From Zygnema cylindricum (taxonomy: Eukaryota; Streptophyta; Zygnematophyceae; Zygnematales; Zygnemataceae): 64,000 nucleotides of DNA. The notes beneath the pieces are model-generated. The model saw only the letters and a program-made list of their open reading frames with translations, ran no database searches and had not been told where the DNA came from. The DNA is taken from positions 126,001-190,000 of the forward strand of contig JBBHKE010003209.1 in the NCBI GenBank assembly GCA_037447655.1. Direction: 5' to 3'. This document shows, one piece after another, positions 12,166 to 24,659 of this stretch (position 1 is its first letter; every line of letters begins with the position of its first letter). The position numbers and the translations under genes are program-made.

Positions 12166-12428
12166 TAAATTAAAAGTCGCTCAAAACTCACATAAAAAGA
12201 TTTTTTTGTCCGATTTTTTTTTCAAATTTAGACATGACGTTTAATTCTCTATCGATCCATGCGCAACTGAACCCTGTTACTATTTTATTTCATTTTGCGG
12301 CTTATACAATATGGGTCTTAAGGCCATATTGTATGTTTTGCATGCAATAGGCATATTGTATGGGCGTACGGTCACCTACTTTTGAACTATGGTTCAAAGT
12401 CCTTCAGTGTTTTCGCGAGTACAATGAA

Positions 12429-12651
12429 CTACACCGCCAATCGCTATTAGCGTTGTGTACGCTAATCCCGTCCCGCTTTTTTTTGTTTTTATTCTCAAAT
12501 AGAATTATCCACACTATTTAAAAAAAACCCTAATTCCTAAATAGAGTAATCGATTTCTTCCAAAATTTCCAAATTCCCAATTAGCGTACACCACGCTAAA
12601 TAATAGTATACGCTAATCAAACCTACACGCTAATAGCGATTGGCGGTGTAG
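12429..12651. mobile_element. Palindromic MITE flanked by 16-bp direct repeats
   Basis: The ends CTACACCGCCAATCGC and GCGATTGGCGGTGTAG are perfect inverted repeats. The element is 223 bp. It is flanked by TCGCGAGTACAATGAA at 12413-12428 and again at 12652-12667. The repeat could be read as 19 bp, because CTA follows both copies. Related ends (CTACACCGCGAATCG) recur many times in the window. Confidence 0.8.
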
Positions 12652-12978
12652 TCGCGAGTACAATGAACTAGTCGTACGGATGTTGTTTTGGCTACGTCAG
12701 CTTTTCGGCGAAATACGCGACTTTAACCCAACTTCAATATCCGGCAATATTTTGAGGAAGCTCGTTTGTACGGTTTTCATTGAAAGCCGTACATTATTCC
12801 AACGTCCGTCTGTTGCGGAAGTGAATTTTTTTCCGGTGGAATAGTCCATGAATGAAAGGATCGCCGTTCGACAAATAGAAATGAAGTTTCGCAGGTACAA
12901 AGGATTTTAAAAGTTTCATGTTATTTTCTAATTCGGAAAATCATCGGAATGGGAAATGCTCCGGTGGGAATAGGCTTT

Positions 12979-13405
12979 GAGGGTCTACATAAAACCGGGA
13001 TTCTCGTATATTGTAGAAGTACGAACTCTATAACCTTTGTTTTTTGAATGCAGCCGTCTGTACCGCCAAGTTCGTCCGTTTCATTCACTCGTGTGCAAGC
13101 AGAGGTAATCGACGCTGCAGATCCACTGGACCGCATCGAACGGCGAATGCCGGAGGGAGCATCCCACAGCCCTTTTCGCCGCCGAGCGACATGCTACTGC
13201 AAATGTGGAGGAAAGCGGACGGTCAGGATTACATCCGTGAAATAAGGAGGTGAACAGTGCGCTTGGCGGCCCATGCTGAACCGGCTTGTCACGTCACACC
13301 ACTTTTTTGACACTCGCTTTCTGACTTCCTGAATCCCCTCTTTCCCCCTGGATCCACCTATCTCCTTACCTCTCTTTCTTTTTGAATCTATCTTTTTTCC
13401 TCACC
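12979..13405. other. Upstream region of the CSC1-like gene
   Basis: About 430 bp between the last repeat and the start codon. It becomes GC-rich after 13050. Short open readings at 13044-13253 resemble nothing known. A non-coding first exon is possible, because 13246-13256 (AAGGAGGTGAAC) includes a donor-like GGTGAA, but nothing proves it. No clear TATA box. Confidence 0.4.
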
Positions 13406-16400
13406 ATGAACGTGAGCTCACTGCTGACGTCATTGGGAACAAACCTGGGCCTGGCAGCACTTTTCTGTGCTTTGTTTTCTTTTTTCAGTAAACAGCCAAT
13501 CAATGCACGTGTGTACTTCCCCCGTATTTTTATACACGGAGATGCGCCACATGGCAGCACAGGACGGGATCGAAGTTTCAGCCGATTGGTGCAACTGGAT
13601 CCCAAGCAGCTGCTCCATGTGGGACATCCTCCCCTCCTCCTTCCTCTCTCTCTTCCTCTTCCTCTCCCTCTCCCTCTTCCTCTCTCTCTCCCTCTCCCTC
13701 TGCCTCTCCCTCTCCCTCTCGCCTCCCTGTCCCCTTGAATTAGTTTCAGATGTCAGGAAAAGACGAAAGATTTCGATGCATTTTGTGCATTTTTACCTTT
13801 TTCATGTTTATAGTCTGTGGAGTTGTTCCTCGCTACCCCTTCACGATCGTCAACACTATATTTTATATACTCACGGTTTATCCTATCGCAAGTAATCCAA
13901 AAAAAAAAAATCTATCTTACCATAGATCCATGAATTGACATCGTCGCCTGAATTAGTGTGGATGTTAGACGAACGAACAACGGAATACTGGACTAGATCA
14001 AATTTTAACTTTCAACGCAAATAACAACAACTTCATGGATCGTTATTATTTTTTTTCTGCTAAAGGATTAAAGAGTTATTCAAATTCTTCATTTTTAAAG
14101 AAAATAATAACAATTCGCTGCTTTCTACTACTTCTTATCTACTTGGTCATAATCCACAAGGATTGAAAGTCGTCACCTGAAATAGTGTGGATGCCATGCC
14201 AACATACGTCAAATTTCACCGTGGTGCATTGATTGGTTTCGCGTTTCTGTGGTTAATTTTCAGATTTTTACGGATTCATTTTCTTTACTTTTCCCTTTAT
14301 TTTCCATTTTTTTTTTTTAATGTTAAAAAAACATAAAGGTGACTATAGATTCATTCCCATTTTATTCTCTGACCGTCCCTTTTTTTGTTTGATGCACATT
14401 ATCTCTCTCCCCTTTTTTCTTTTTTTTTCTACGAGGGAAGTTTAGGTTCATGATTGGCTTAAGACTGCCTTAACGACTCCGGAAAGGGATATTTTGGCAT
14501 CTTCCGGTTTGGACTCTGTTGTATTTTTGCGTATTTTTATCTTCAGGTGCGATTTATTTTACAAGATCCTTTCACGAGGAATTTTCACTAAGTTGTCTTT
14601 GATTGTTGTGAACCGTTGCAGTTAACATACAAAAAAGTTATCGATTGGAGGATGGTGGAACCATTTGGGTTTATTTTGGTGGTTTCAGAAAAGGACCAAT
14701 GGATGCTGTAATACTTTTTCAAACTGAAATTTTGATTATTTAGAATGTGCGAGACGTGGTCAAGCTGAAAAAATGTCACTTTTTATGAAACAGTATATAA
14801 ATTACGGAAAAATTATGGTTTCCAATCCAAAGATCATAGGACAAACTTTTTTTTCGCTATCTCGGGTTTTTCAGTTTCTGTTTTCATTTTGAATTGTTTA
14901 ACATATACCACATAACAGTTGTTTGGGTGCTTCTCGGTTTATTTTGGATACATTTTTAGCGTACATTTTTGTATGTAAGCCAAATGAAAGTCAGAGAATT
15001 TTGCCCTCTTTCTTCAAATTGTGCGGTTTGGAATGAGATAATTAATGTAAAAAAAAACACTGGGGAGTGTGGTTTGTAAGGATTCCAAATTCGTTGTTCT
15101 TATGGCTTTTTCTATTCCTTCCTTCATCTCCTCAGATTCCCCTCTTGCAGTATAAGTTGATCTGCTTTCGAAGTACTTTCCATCTCCTCTCCCTTCCCTC
15201 CTCCTCCCCCCTTCTTCCACTGATTTGTCCCTCGATCGTGATCCTAAATGTACGAAGATTTTCATTGCATGACTCTGCAATACCCTCCCTCGTCCCTCCC
15301 TCTCCCTCCCTCCTCCTCTCCCTCTCCCTCCCTCTCCCTCTCCCTCTTTTCCTCCTTCCTCTTCCGACCTTTCCTTACAGTTAGTTCTCCCTTTGTTCCC
15401 CTTATCCTTGGCGCAGTCTGAAGCTGTTTGTGTTCTGCGGCGTCCTCGGATTGGTGCTGCTCGTGCCGGTCAACGGCAGCGACGACCAGCTGGAGGCGAG
15501 GGGAGGAGCGGCCTACGAGGAGATCGACATCGTCACGATCGCAAATGTCAGGCCGGGATCGAACAGGTGAATGCGGATGATGTGGAAATCCTTTCGGAAT
15601 CCGTTTTTGTATTTCGAATTCCATGGACTCAGAGAGTATCTTCTATTGTTGTCAGGTAGAGTGTCAGGTTTTTGGAAATTTTGTTGGAAATTTTGTACAC
15701 GACGGAAACGTACGGTAATCCCACAGACCAATGTATACGATTCAGTTAGTAACTTGAATATGCCCTTTGAACTACTTTCATTAGTTGTCGTAAATATGAT
15801 CACTAGCAAACTGTTTTCCTTTTAACGAAGAGTATAAAAGAATGGATAAGCAAAACCTATGGAGTAATCAAAACCTTAAAATCTTTCAAAATTTTCAACA
15901 TCGCGACATCCTTCACAGATCTTATGCTACTCCACTGTTGGATTTCTATTTTTCTGTCAAGTGTACTTACTCACTTGTCCAATAGACATCGATCTTGACA
16001 TGCGAGTGACCTGCTACGTGGCAGGCTGTGGGCGCACACAGTGGCGGTGTACCTGGTCTCTCTGGTGACTCAGCATCTCCTCTGGAAGGAGTACGAGAAC
16101 GTGGCGGCCATGAGAACGGCAGTCATGGCCGCTTTGGAAAAGGCGCCGGATCAGTTTACGGTTGAAACTGACCCCAGTGTCGCCATTCGCATGCAAAGGG
16201 AGGGCAAGCGCAAGGGAGAGGGAGAGGGAGAGGACAGGGTGAGGGAGAGGGAGAGGGAGTTTAAGCTGGCATCCTGGATTCGTGCAGGTGCTGGTGCGGC
16301 AGATCCCGGGCAATCTGCGGGAGAGCATGGACCAGCAGGTTCGCCGCTTCTTCAAGCAGCAGGTGGAGGTCGCATACCCAGGGGAACTTCTGGGGAAGGC

Positions 16401-19400
16401 AGAGGTTTCTTACAGTCGTACTGTCTCCCCCCCTCCCTCTCTCTCTCTCTCTCGCCCTCTCTCTCTCTTTTCTCTCTCTCTCTCTCTCCCTCCCTCTCCC
16501 CCCTCTTTCTCTTTCCCTCTCACTTTCTCTCTCTCCATCTCTTTCCCTCTCTCTCATTTTCTCTCTTTCTCTCTCCTCTCTCTCTCCCACTCTGTCCGTC
16601 CGTGTCTCTGTATCTCTCTCCATATCATCCTTTCCATCGCAGTTGAGTGGATAGTTATTGTGTAAATAAAAATATGATCCTAGCGAACAAAATTAAACTG
16701 GTTCGATGACAATGGCTTCTCCAATATTTTTTAAGACATGTTTTCCATCGTTGATTTCCATTAATTGTGGGGCTATTTGTTGTTTCGAATGTTGTAATAG
16801 TTCAAAAAAGGTCAGAATTAACAACAAACCAAGGAGGTTCGGCAAGTCTAAATGGTTGGGAAGCTTAGTACCATAATTTTTATCGTAAAGCCTGCAAAGA
16901 TATATTTTATTTGTGTTTTTCAATGGTATTGCCAATGGCCTGTGGCAGCATTCTATGACCTACCACGACCACGTGTTGGTGTACGACGCAAACAGTTGTG
17001 CGTCGATTCTCGCGAAACGCAAAGCGATAGCAAACAGGTGAGGCGGTACGACACTTTGCTTCTGAGTAAACACTTGTTTCTCACGCATAAATATAACTTA
17101 CCCACAAACTAAGGCAAGTATCATTGTTTAAAACGTATATCTTGCCAAACCATCTATGCAAAATCTCCTTTCTTGTCTCCTTCTCCAGTTACTTTTTCAT
17201 TTTCTTTTGCATAAATGAGTAGACAGCTAGAAAATTGCTGAAATCTTAAACAAAAAGGATAAAAAGGCATCTAATGAAAGGATGACAACAAGTTTGATTT
17301 TGGATGTATGTGTTGACCGTGAGACTGTTACAACTAAGTCAAACATACGGAAGTAAAGGGAGAGGGAGAGGGGATGAGAGAGGAATAGACATGAGCACAA
17401 AGAGGTTCAGCAACGATGATGGTTTTCAAACAGCTGGTTGTCAATGGCTGTCATTATGTTTTTATTAGGTTACAAAAGACGATGATAATTTACTCACGGG
17501 CTCCCAAATCAAGACCCTCACACCGTAAAGGATTTCTTGGGCTTGTTGGACCACGAGTGGATTCCATTGACTTTTACACCAAGGTACGTTTTGTGGTTTC
17601 ACTTCTTGAAGTTCCACCGGACCAACTCTAAAATTCACATCCAATGAATATGTTCAAATTTTAAATATCGATTTTGACGAACACATTTAGTGCGACTCGG
17701 GGACAGTTGATCCGGTACGGTACAGTACTGTAGTAAAATAACTCGCTAAACGTCGCACGAACCCTGTTGCTTGAAATGGATTTTTTTGGTAACGTTCTTT
17801 TTCGCAGAAACTAAACAAGCTGAATATAAAGTACGAACTGGAACGAAATCGCATTCTTTCATCGGCCGACGCGGTGATGCCAGCCGCCTTCGTCCAATTC
17901 AAGTCCAGATGGGGAGCCGCTGTGGCCGCCCAGACGGAGCAAACCAGCAATCCATACGTGAGACCATTTTGTCGTATCTCATAGCAGTACATAGAACCGT
18001 AGAAAAACCTTATACACTCTTAAGAGCCCTGCATGATAGAGCGTCCATTGTGGCATCATGATGATGCATTTTATTGGACAGTGTCTAAAATGTTGATTGG
18101 GTGATAACGTCAGAACGGTGATTAGTATTGTTTACGTCATGATAGTAGTAGCATCAGAATGTATGTGGGAATAAACTTTAATAAATACTTATTTGCGATT
18201 GCATAAGTATTTTTGTTGAAATTAAAGTATTCTGGTTTCAACCTCATAAGTGATCACTTAATAGTTATTCCTGAGCTTGGCTTCATGACATCACACAAGG
18301 GAAATTAGCTTCTATAATGAAAGACATATCCCCATATGAAAACGAAAATAAATTACAAAAATAACTTAGGCGGAAGAAAAATCACATAATCTGCAACTGT
18401 GGAAACTACCGTGTTCATGATGCCATTGTTGTCTGATGTGGATGTTCACATTCAGACATGTCATGCTTCCGCATCCCCATCTATACATGTTTGAATTTGC
18501 AGTGTCATTCCCATATAACGTCAGCTTTTATCCTGTTCTATCCAGGTGTGGACGACTGAGTTGGCCCCCGAGCCTCGTGATGTGTACTGGCGCAATCTTG
18601 CCATCCCCCACTTGCAGCTGACTGCCCGCCACGTGTCTATGGCAGTCGCCTCGCTGGCTCTCTGCACCGGCTACATGGTGCCCGTCAGTTTCGTACAGGG
18701 ACTGGCGGAGATAGACAAGCTGGAACGCTTAGGCCCGTGGGCCAGCAGCCTGGTAAACACGTGCGTCCCAGAAATCACCCACTGGACACTGGCATCGGTT
18801 GTTCACACTGGCTCTGCACTGGCAGTAGAGCTAGCTTGACACCTGCATCAAAAGGGACACCGAGATTAGAATTTGTCCAGAAATTGTAATGAAACTGACA
18901 TTGACATTTCTATTGGCATTTCTATTGACATTTCTATTGACATTGAAATTTACATCGACATTAACATTTCTATTGAAATTGAAATTGAAGTTGAAATTGA
19001 CACTGACATGAAAACCGACATTAACAGGGACATCGAATTTAGAGTTTATATCGGCATATGGACATAAATAGTCCTTGACATTAGGCATCCTGCATTAGAC
19101 GTCATACATCGGGCATTGGACTTTCTGGATAGTAACAATTTACATCGGGAATCTGGAATTGGATGTTGAGTGTACATTAATGTAGAGTGCAAATCTTTGT
19201 TTTAGGAGTTTAACAGTGTTGCATAATTTGATGTCTAGCTTCTTGGAGGAAGGGACCTCATCAGGTTGATCAAACATCGAAACTCATTGGCATAGAACAC
19301 GGATAATCAGGTGATATAATGCTAGTCTTTTATCTTATACAACCGGATTTCACAAGGTTATTGAACAAGTAAATCCTATGTTCGACATGATAATGAAAGG

Positions 19401-22400
19401 GACATTGTCCAATACACGTTTCTTCAAATGTCACCGTAATCCATTTCTCTCCTGAAAATTCACTTTACCATTCCACATAAAGTGTTTAATAGGAGAAGGC
19501 ACGAAGACCGACTTCTTTAGATAGCCATTTGGAAAATGGATCAATTAAACAAAATCAAAAACCCTTGGAACCACCTCGCAGATGTATGAAAAAAAGAATC
19601 CAAATTTCCCAGCAGAACCCATTCCCAACTCTCTGGCCCCTGTTTTCCCTCTCAACCTTCTATTTTCATGTCCTAACATGTCCGCGTTCATGTGCCATTT
19701 CTGTTTTCATTTCTCTTTCCAATTGTATTCCGCATTCCAGCTCTGTGATCCGCCAGTTCATCAACGGCTTCCTCCCCGGCCTCCTCTTGAAACTGTCCAT
19801 CCTGGCTCTTCCGTACATCCTGTTTTTCTTTGCCGTGGTGGAGGGACACGTGTCTCGAAGCCGGCTGGAGCGTGAAACTTCTAGTCGCTTCTTCTATTTT
19901 TTGGTTGCCAACGTATTTTTTGGAACCGTACTATTGGGCTCCATTATGCAGCAAGCAGACGCTTCCAAACTATCGGACTCCATTCTGAAGCAAGTAGACG
20001 ATTTTGCGAGCCGTAAGCCTCTTAACCTATCCGGTCAGAGAACTGCACCATATATCGCTGGTGAAGTCCATAAAACTGTTTTTGTTCCACCGTTCTTTGA
20101 CTTAGAAACCATAAAATGTGTGAATTTTTAGTAGACAGGAAGCTGCCAAGTCGCTGAGTTTCAAATCAGTATTACTAATTCTAATTCGCTATCGAAACTA
20201 GTGATTATCTTACTCTTACAACCACAAACAGCGTATTATAGAGTTGACTGTGATATGTGAATTTTGTTTCTCACCTTATGACCTGCGGCCATTGTATTTT
20301 CACATAATCAGCCTCGGCAATACTTGTTCTAATTGCCGCATTTCCAAACCAATAGCATCAGCAGTATTCGCAGTAATAGTTAAAGGGAAATTGTGAATGA
20401 ATCGAAGAGTGTGTTTCATACTGTTTCTATCATCCTTGTAATATCCATAGAGAGACTCCTTTCGTCTCCTTGAATAAAAGTTGTCCACTTTGATTCCCCT
20501 CTTGTTTAGTTATCGCTCAAAATAGTGTGAGGGATTGATGATCATTTTGAGGCCCTCGAAGGGACATAAAGATTAAGCTAAGTCTGGATTAAGAATGTAA
20601 CCAAACTCTAATTCACCTGGAATAATAGCAACAGTGAATTCAGTCTTAGCTTTTGCTTTTCCATTCATGATAATGTTAAGAATATTTTCTTTCTACTCTC
20701 AGCCAATCAATTTGCGTTCCGTTTTTTTAGGTCCAAAGGAAATCCCCAAAAGCCTGGGAGAAACAATCCCTTCCAAGGCTACATTTTTTATGACCTTTTG
20801 TATGGTCGATGGCTGGGCCGGTTTCTTGTTGGAAATTTTACGACCCTTTCCTCTAATTCTTTTTCATTTGCAAGCGTTTACATGTACAACGGAACAGGAT
20901 CGCAGGTAGTTCCCACACACCCAAGAGGACAAAGAGAAGGGAAATGAAACTTATGCTCCTGAATTTGAAAATCTGACGTGCTTTCCTTTATTTTAAGCGC
21001 AGTATGACAAATTTTATGTTATCAATGACCTTGCATGAGATGAAACCCACACCTTTAAATGCAATTGATACCCTTTTTTTGTCTCCTTCACCATTTTTAG
21101 GAAAGCCATGGGCATAGGATCTTTGCCTTACATGCAAGTCATGCCAAAGCTGGTGTTTTACATTATGCTGGGTCTTGTCTACTCGACGATATCTCCGATC
21201 CTGATCCCTTTCCTTGTGATCTATTTTGCGCTCGGATATGTGGTTTGGCGACATCAGGTATGACATTTTAGCTCTAAATAGGGCATAAAGTTACAAGGAT
21301 GTAAAGGCGTAATTTTCAGGGTATTTTTACTGATCATTTAAAGCACATCAAGCTTGAAGAGACAAAAACTGAGGAGCCAGTGTCCATTGTTCTGTTCTGC
21401 GTCTCCCGTGCTTCTGTATCCAATTTTCCAGAGTCTTCAATAATGTGTGTAAATGTTTCCGTGATTTAACATCCTTGTAAAAAATGACATGTTTTTATGA
21501 GAAAAGAAGCGTTTTTTTTTTTTTTTTCACGACGAAAATATCTATTCATAACGAAACTAGTTGTTGACAGTCTTCCAAGGATCAAACATGCGTTTCCAAA
21601 AGAAAGATTTTGAAGTCACTTTTGGTCATCGAACCTTTGCTGACCTTTTTGTTGAACAGTAAAGCTTTTACAAGTTTCTAACCTATTTTGAACCATGTTC
21701 TTACCATTATTGATTGCCACAGATCATCAACGTCTATGAACCGGCATATGAAAGCAACGGCCAGATGTGGCCCTTTGTCCACACGCGAATCGTAGCCTCC
21801 CTCGTAATCATGCAGCTCACTCTCGTAGGGGTGTTTGTTCTCAAAAATGCTAAACCACAAATATGGTTCCTTGTGCCACTCCCACCGATCACCCTCTTGT
21901 TCCACGTGTACTGTCAGCATCGATTTCTGCCCGCGTTCTCAAAATACCCGCTTGAGGTGACTCCAGTTTCTCCTCTGTCCATCATTACTTTGTTGATTTT
22001 TTGTTTTCGGTTCATAATGAGTGTGAGAAAAAATAATAAGTATTATAGGAATACAAGAGCTGTTCGCTTGTTGAATGAGAAAATGGAATGGGAGGATCAG
22101 TTTTGTCACAGGTGTCATTGTTGATAAATTTACCCGGAAAAGGTTAAGTTTGTGTGAACTTCCGGGAGGCAAGAATATTTGTCCGAATTGAGATTTTCTT
22201 TTTTTTCCCCTTGTATAAAGAAGCTCCAAATACGTATTTTCAGACTATTGTGCAAATACTAAAGGAAATTTCAATTTGAATCTTCGGTAATCCAGAGTGC
22301 CGTAATAAAAGATACAGAAGACAAAACTTGGGGAGACGCATTGGAAACTGCGTCATCTCCAGAAAATGCATATTTCCATCCCGCCCTCAGATCCATGGAG

Positions 22401-22949
22401 CTTCGCCCCGATTCCATCGACTTAGAAAGCATCCCTCGCGCCATGGAGCTTCAAGGATCTCCGCGAGCTTTCGTTCCCACAAGAACAAGGTTGTCTGTAG
22501 CGAACTCCACGACAAATTTTCTTTCCAGGGAAAACTCTCCCGAGCTCTGCAGTTCTCCTAGAGAAGACTGTTTCCAGGAGGATAGCGGCAGGGAAGGAAG
22601 TCAGTCGGAATACTTCCGTACAAGTTTGACTTCTGCACCAAATGATTGCTTGCCGACCATAACGGAGGATCGTGAGGAGAAAACTTTGACGAAAGCTAAG
22701 GGCGAACTTACATCAAGAGAAGAAACCAGCCTAAAAAAGACAGCAGATAGTGTGACCATTGTCACGCGCAGCAAAAGTCCATCGAGTCCCAAGGCGATAG
22801 CGGCTCTGGTTGCTAAAGCCAAAAGTGAACTGGCAAAACAAGAAAAGGTGAATATCGGTCTTTGCCTCTATGATCGCCAAGAGCCGAACGATTTTCATCT
22901 CGATTTAGAAAATGGACAACCTCGGGAAGTAAGCACCGTCCGATCATAG
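13406..22949 (+). CDS. CSC1-like: OSCA/CSC1/TMEM63-family osmo- or mechanosensitive cation channel, 14 exons, 915 aa
   Basis: Exons, all GT-AG and in phase: 13406-13588, 14446-14546, 15417-15566, 16025-16160, 16288-16404, 16949-17037, 17469-17583, 17808-17957, 18546-18760, 19741-20012, 20731-20905, 21101-21257, 21723-21956, 22296-22949. The total of 2748 nt gives 915 residues plus stop. The family forms dimeric cation channels opened by osmotic or membrane tension. Visible features: N-terminal membrane segment (~8-28) then QPINARVYFP; SGLDSVVFLRIFIF (~78-92); LVPVN after a second segment; LLWKEY; the cytosolic RRM-like part starting DQFTVLVRQIPGN (~187); YHDHVLVYDAN; MPAAFVQFKSRWGAAVAAQT; EPRDVYWRNLAIP; then the 7TM core with FFMTFCMVDGWAG (~522-535), LGLVYSTISPILIPF and WRHQIINVYEPAYES. 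Residues 699-915 form a Ser/Pro/Glu-rich, probably disordered tail containing YFHPALRS. The start has context CTCACCATGA. Exon 1's end is the least certain junction. Localisation (plasma membrane or vacuole) is not determinable. Confidence 0.93.
13627..13735 (+). repeat. CT-rich simple repeat in intron 1
   Basis: Imperfect (CTCTTC/CTCCCT)n pyrimidine tract just after the proposed exon 1 donor. It is open in all sense frames and so mimics a Leu/Ser/Pro-rich coding region. Confidence 0.85.
15280..15375 (+). repeat. CCCTCT-type simple repeat before the exon 3 acceptor
   Basis: Tract of CCCTCC/CCCTCT units in intron 2, ending ~40 bp before the acceptor at 15416. It could act as an extended polypyrimidine tract. 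Confidence 0.85.
16198..16262 (+). repeat. GGGAGA simple repeat in intron 4
   Basis: Purine tract (GGGAGA)n inside the short 127-bp intron between exons 4 and 5. It is open in frame with the upstream exon, so a naive ORF reads through the intron. Confidence 0.85.
16427..16625 (+). repeat. CT microsatellite in intron 5
   Basis: About 200 bp of (CT)n/(CCCTCT)n starting ~20 bp after the exon 5 donor. Confidence 0.9.
18875..19045 (+). repeat. GACATT-type minisatellite in intron 9
   Basis: Imperfect repeat of 6-, 12- and 18-bp units built from GACATT, TCTATT and GAAATT. It is open on both strands and gives Ile/Asp-rich or Asn/Val-rich readings, so it imitates coding DNA. Confidence 0.85.
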
Positions 22950-24659
22950 TGGTACGTACGTTGACAGGGGGATGCAAGATCGCGTCCAGAACTCAAATGA
23001 CGTCAGCGAAGTTTTCATGAGGATTCATGAGACAAAAACAGCCAACACATAGCAAAGGAATGTAGAGAACTACTATATTTGTGGTCAGCAGCTTCAGCTG
23101 ATAATTTTCATCATCATGGTCATCATGATAATCACCATTAACAACGACAAAAACAATCAAATGTTGCTTGGCATAATTGACAAGTTCTCCAAGCGTGAAG
23201 CATTGCCTTTTCTTTTTGGGTGCACATCTCGAGTTTTGCTAAACTACTTATATTGATGATTTCTCATCCGCTAAATAATTACGACTTGAATACAAATAAA
23301 TCAAAAAAAGGGAATATATTGTCTTAGAACTTGTGCTTGTCTAGAGCAAACAAAAGCGTATCTAGTGGCCTTAGATTTTAGAACTTTAAATTTGTGATTG
23401 CGTAGCAAAAACGCGCATCATCCGAACAAAACCTGCGAATGAAATGCTTTTATGCCAAACGATACTTATTTGTAAAAAAAGCCCAAATGGGAGCCAACGC
23501 CGAATTTACACAGTAACACGTGTAACCGTTGGGAATTTTGAGTTGTTTTCTTGATCTTTCATCCTCCACCAAAGTGTCAAGCATTTTTCACACTCGTGGC
23601 ATTCATGTTATCGTTAGAGACACATTTTATCTAGAAGCATGTAATAGATATGCGCACTAATACTTGTTCCACAAAGGCAAGGACGACAGCCTTTGTCAGG
23701 GAGATTCTGTGTTTGGGTTGAGACAAATGTTGACTTTTTTTCAGTCTAAGGAGATAGTGCAAGCTCAGGAGCAAACTAAGGTTCAAAAAGAGCTCGAAAA
23801 TATTATTCCACAAAAGCTCCTCTCCAGGGGAAGAGGCACATCTGTTGTTATTAATAAATGAAGTTTAGAAGCAACAAGGTTTTAAGGAATTTTTAGGAAG
23901 TTCAATCATCTAATCTCACTGTCACATTACAACAACAGATGACAAAATGGACTGTTAGTATCATTAAAAAAATTCAACACCTAACGGTCAAAACTCAAGA
24001 TAAACTCAAAGAATCAACACAAAAAGAAATTATTTTTCGCAATACTGAGCTCTTAGACAAACATCTGGCAGCAGGTCCGGCAATTGCAATCAAGAAAGAA
24101 ACAAATTGCAAAAAACCAGTGCTTGACTTACATCCCTTAATTGTTCCATGCCACGAAGAAAAAAATAAAAGCAAAGAATGTTTCTCACTTGATGGACAAT
24201 ACATGCTTGTGGTTATTGCGCAACGCGTTACTCGACGATGTTGTGTGTACCTAAAATACAGAATGCTTGGTCGAACATGACGAGATCGACAACAAACAAA
24301 AGTATTCACTAATAATTTACACAACCATCATCACAGAGCACATCCAGCCAATACACAGATTATGTAGAAAGGTAATTTTTTTCTTACAAAGCTCTCACTC
24401 TCACTGTCAATCTGACTTCCTAACTTAGTTTGTAAAACAACATCGCTAGTACACATTACACTGAAAACGTGCCTCACTAGCTCGCTACCACCAAGCAACA
24501 CCCGCACAAAAATACACCTCATTGGACCGAAACAGCGGGTTGGACCGAAAGCGTAGCTCCACTCAACACTACAAACTAAACGAAACAAAAAGTATGACCA
24601 ACAAACAAGTATATCGAACGAACAAGACAAACGTTGACGTATTGAACACTAACGTGTGA
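22950..24659. other. Region downstream of the CSC1-like gene without a supported gene
   Basis: A possible polyadenylation signal ACAAATAAATC lies near 23296. Two lysine-rich plus-strand readings (23664-23861 and 23939-24280) contain KVQKELENIIPQKLL and LHPLIVPCHEEKNKSK. I recognise neither. They could be exons of an unseen gene or decayed transposon pieces. Confidence 0.45.

Larger units (their letters stand above)
11802..12978. mobile_element. DNA transposon with AGCCTATTCCCACCGG ends
   Basis: The left end AGCCTATTCCCACCGGAACA and right end TGCTCCGGTGGGAATAGGCT are inverted repeats. Similarity extends inward with indels (TTTTCCGAA / GGAAAATCATCGG). Length is about 1.18 kb. Inside are an imperfect tandem duplication (11985-12165) and a palindromic MITE (12429-12651). 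A block shared with 62780-62830 (CAAAAGTAGGCGTTTT, GGTAGGCCTTT) indicates another decayed copy there. No transposase was recognised. Confidence 0.7.

Noticed and set aside
13044-13253. GC-rich open readings just upstream of the channel gene
   Set aside because: Two overlapping frames are both open and neither resembles the N-terminus of the family. ATG 13406 gives a good start and family-like sequence, so this is at most untranslated leader.
13467-13895. Reading with ADWCNWIPSSCSMWDIL in intron 1
   Set aside because: It superficially fits the channel family, but exon 14446-14546 (DWLKTALTTPERDIL) covers the same region far better and joins in phase. The rest is CT-repeat translation.
16041-16646. 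201-residue open reading through exons 4-5
   Set aside because: It continues through the GGGAGA repeat into an intron. The family motif DQFT/VLVRQIP only reforms after splicing 16161-16287.
18831-19088. Asn/Val-rich protein on the minus strand
   Set aside because: Translation of the GACATT minisatellite inside intron 9.
19529-20131. 200-residue protein as an independent gene
   Set aside because: Only the part from 19741 to 20012 is coding (exon 10); the rest is intron that happens to be open.
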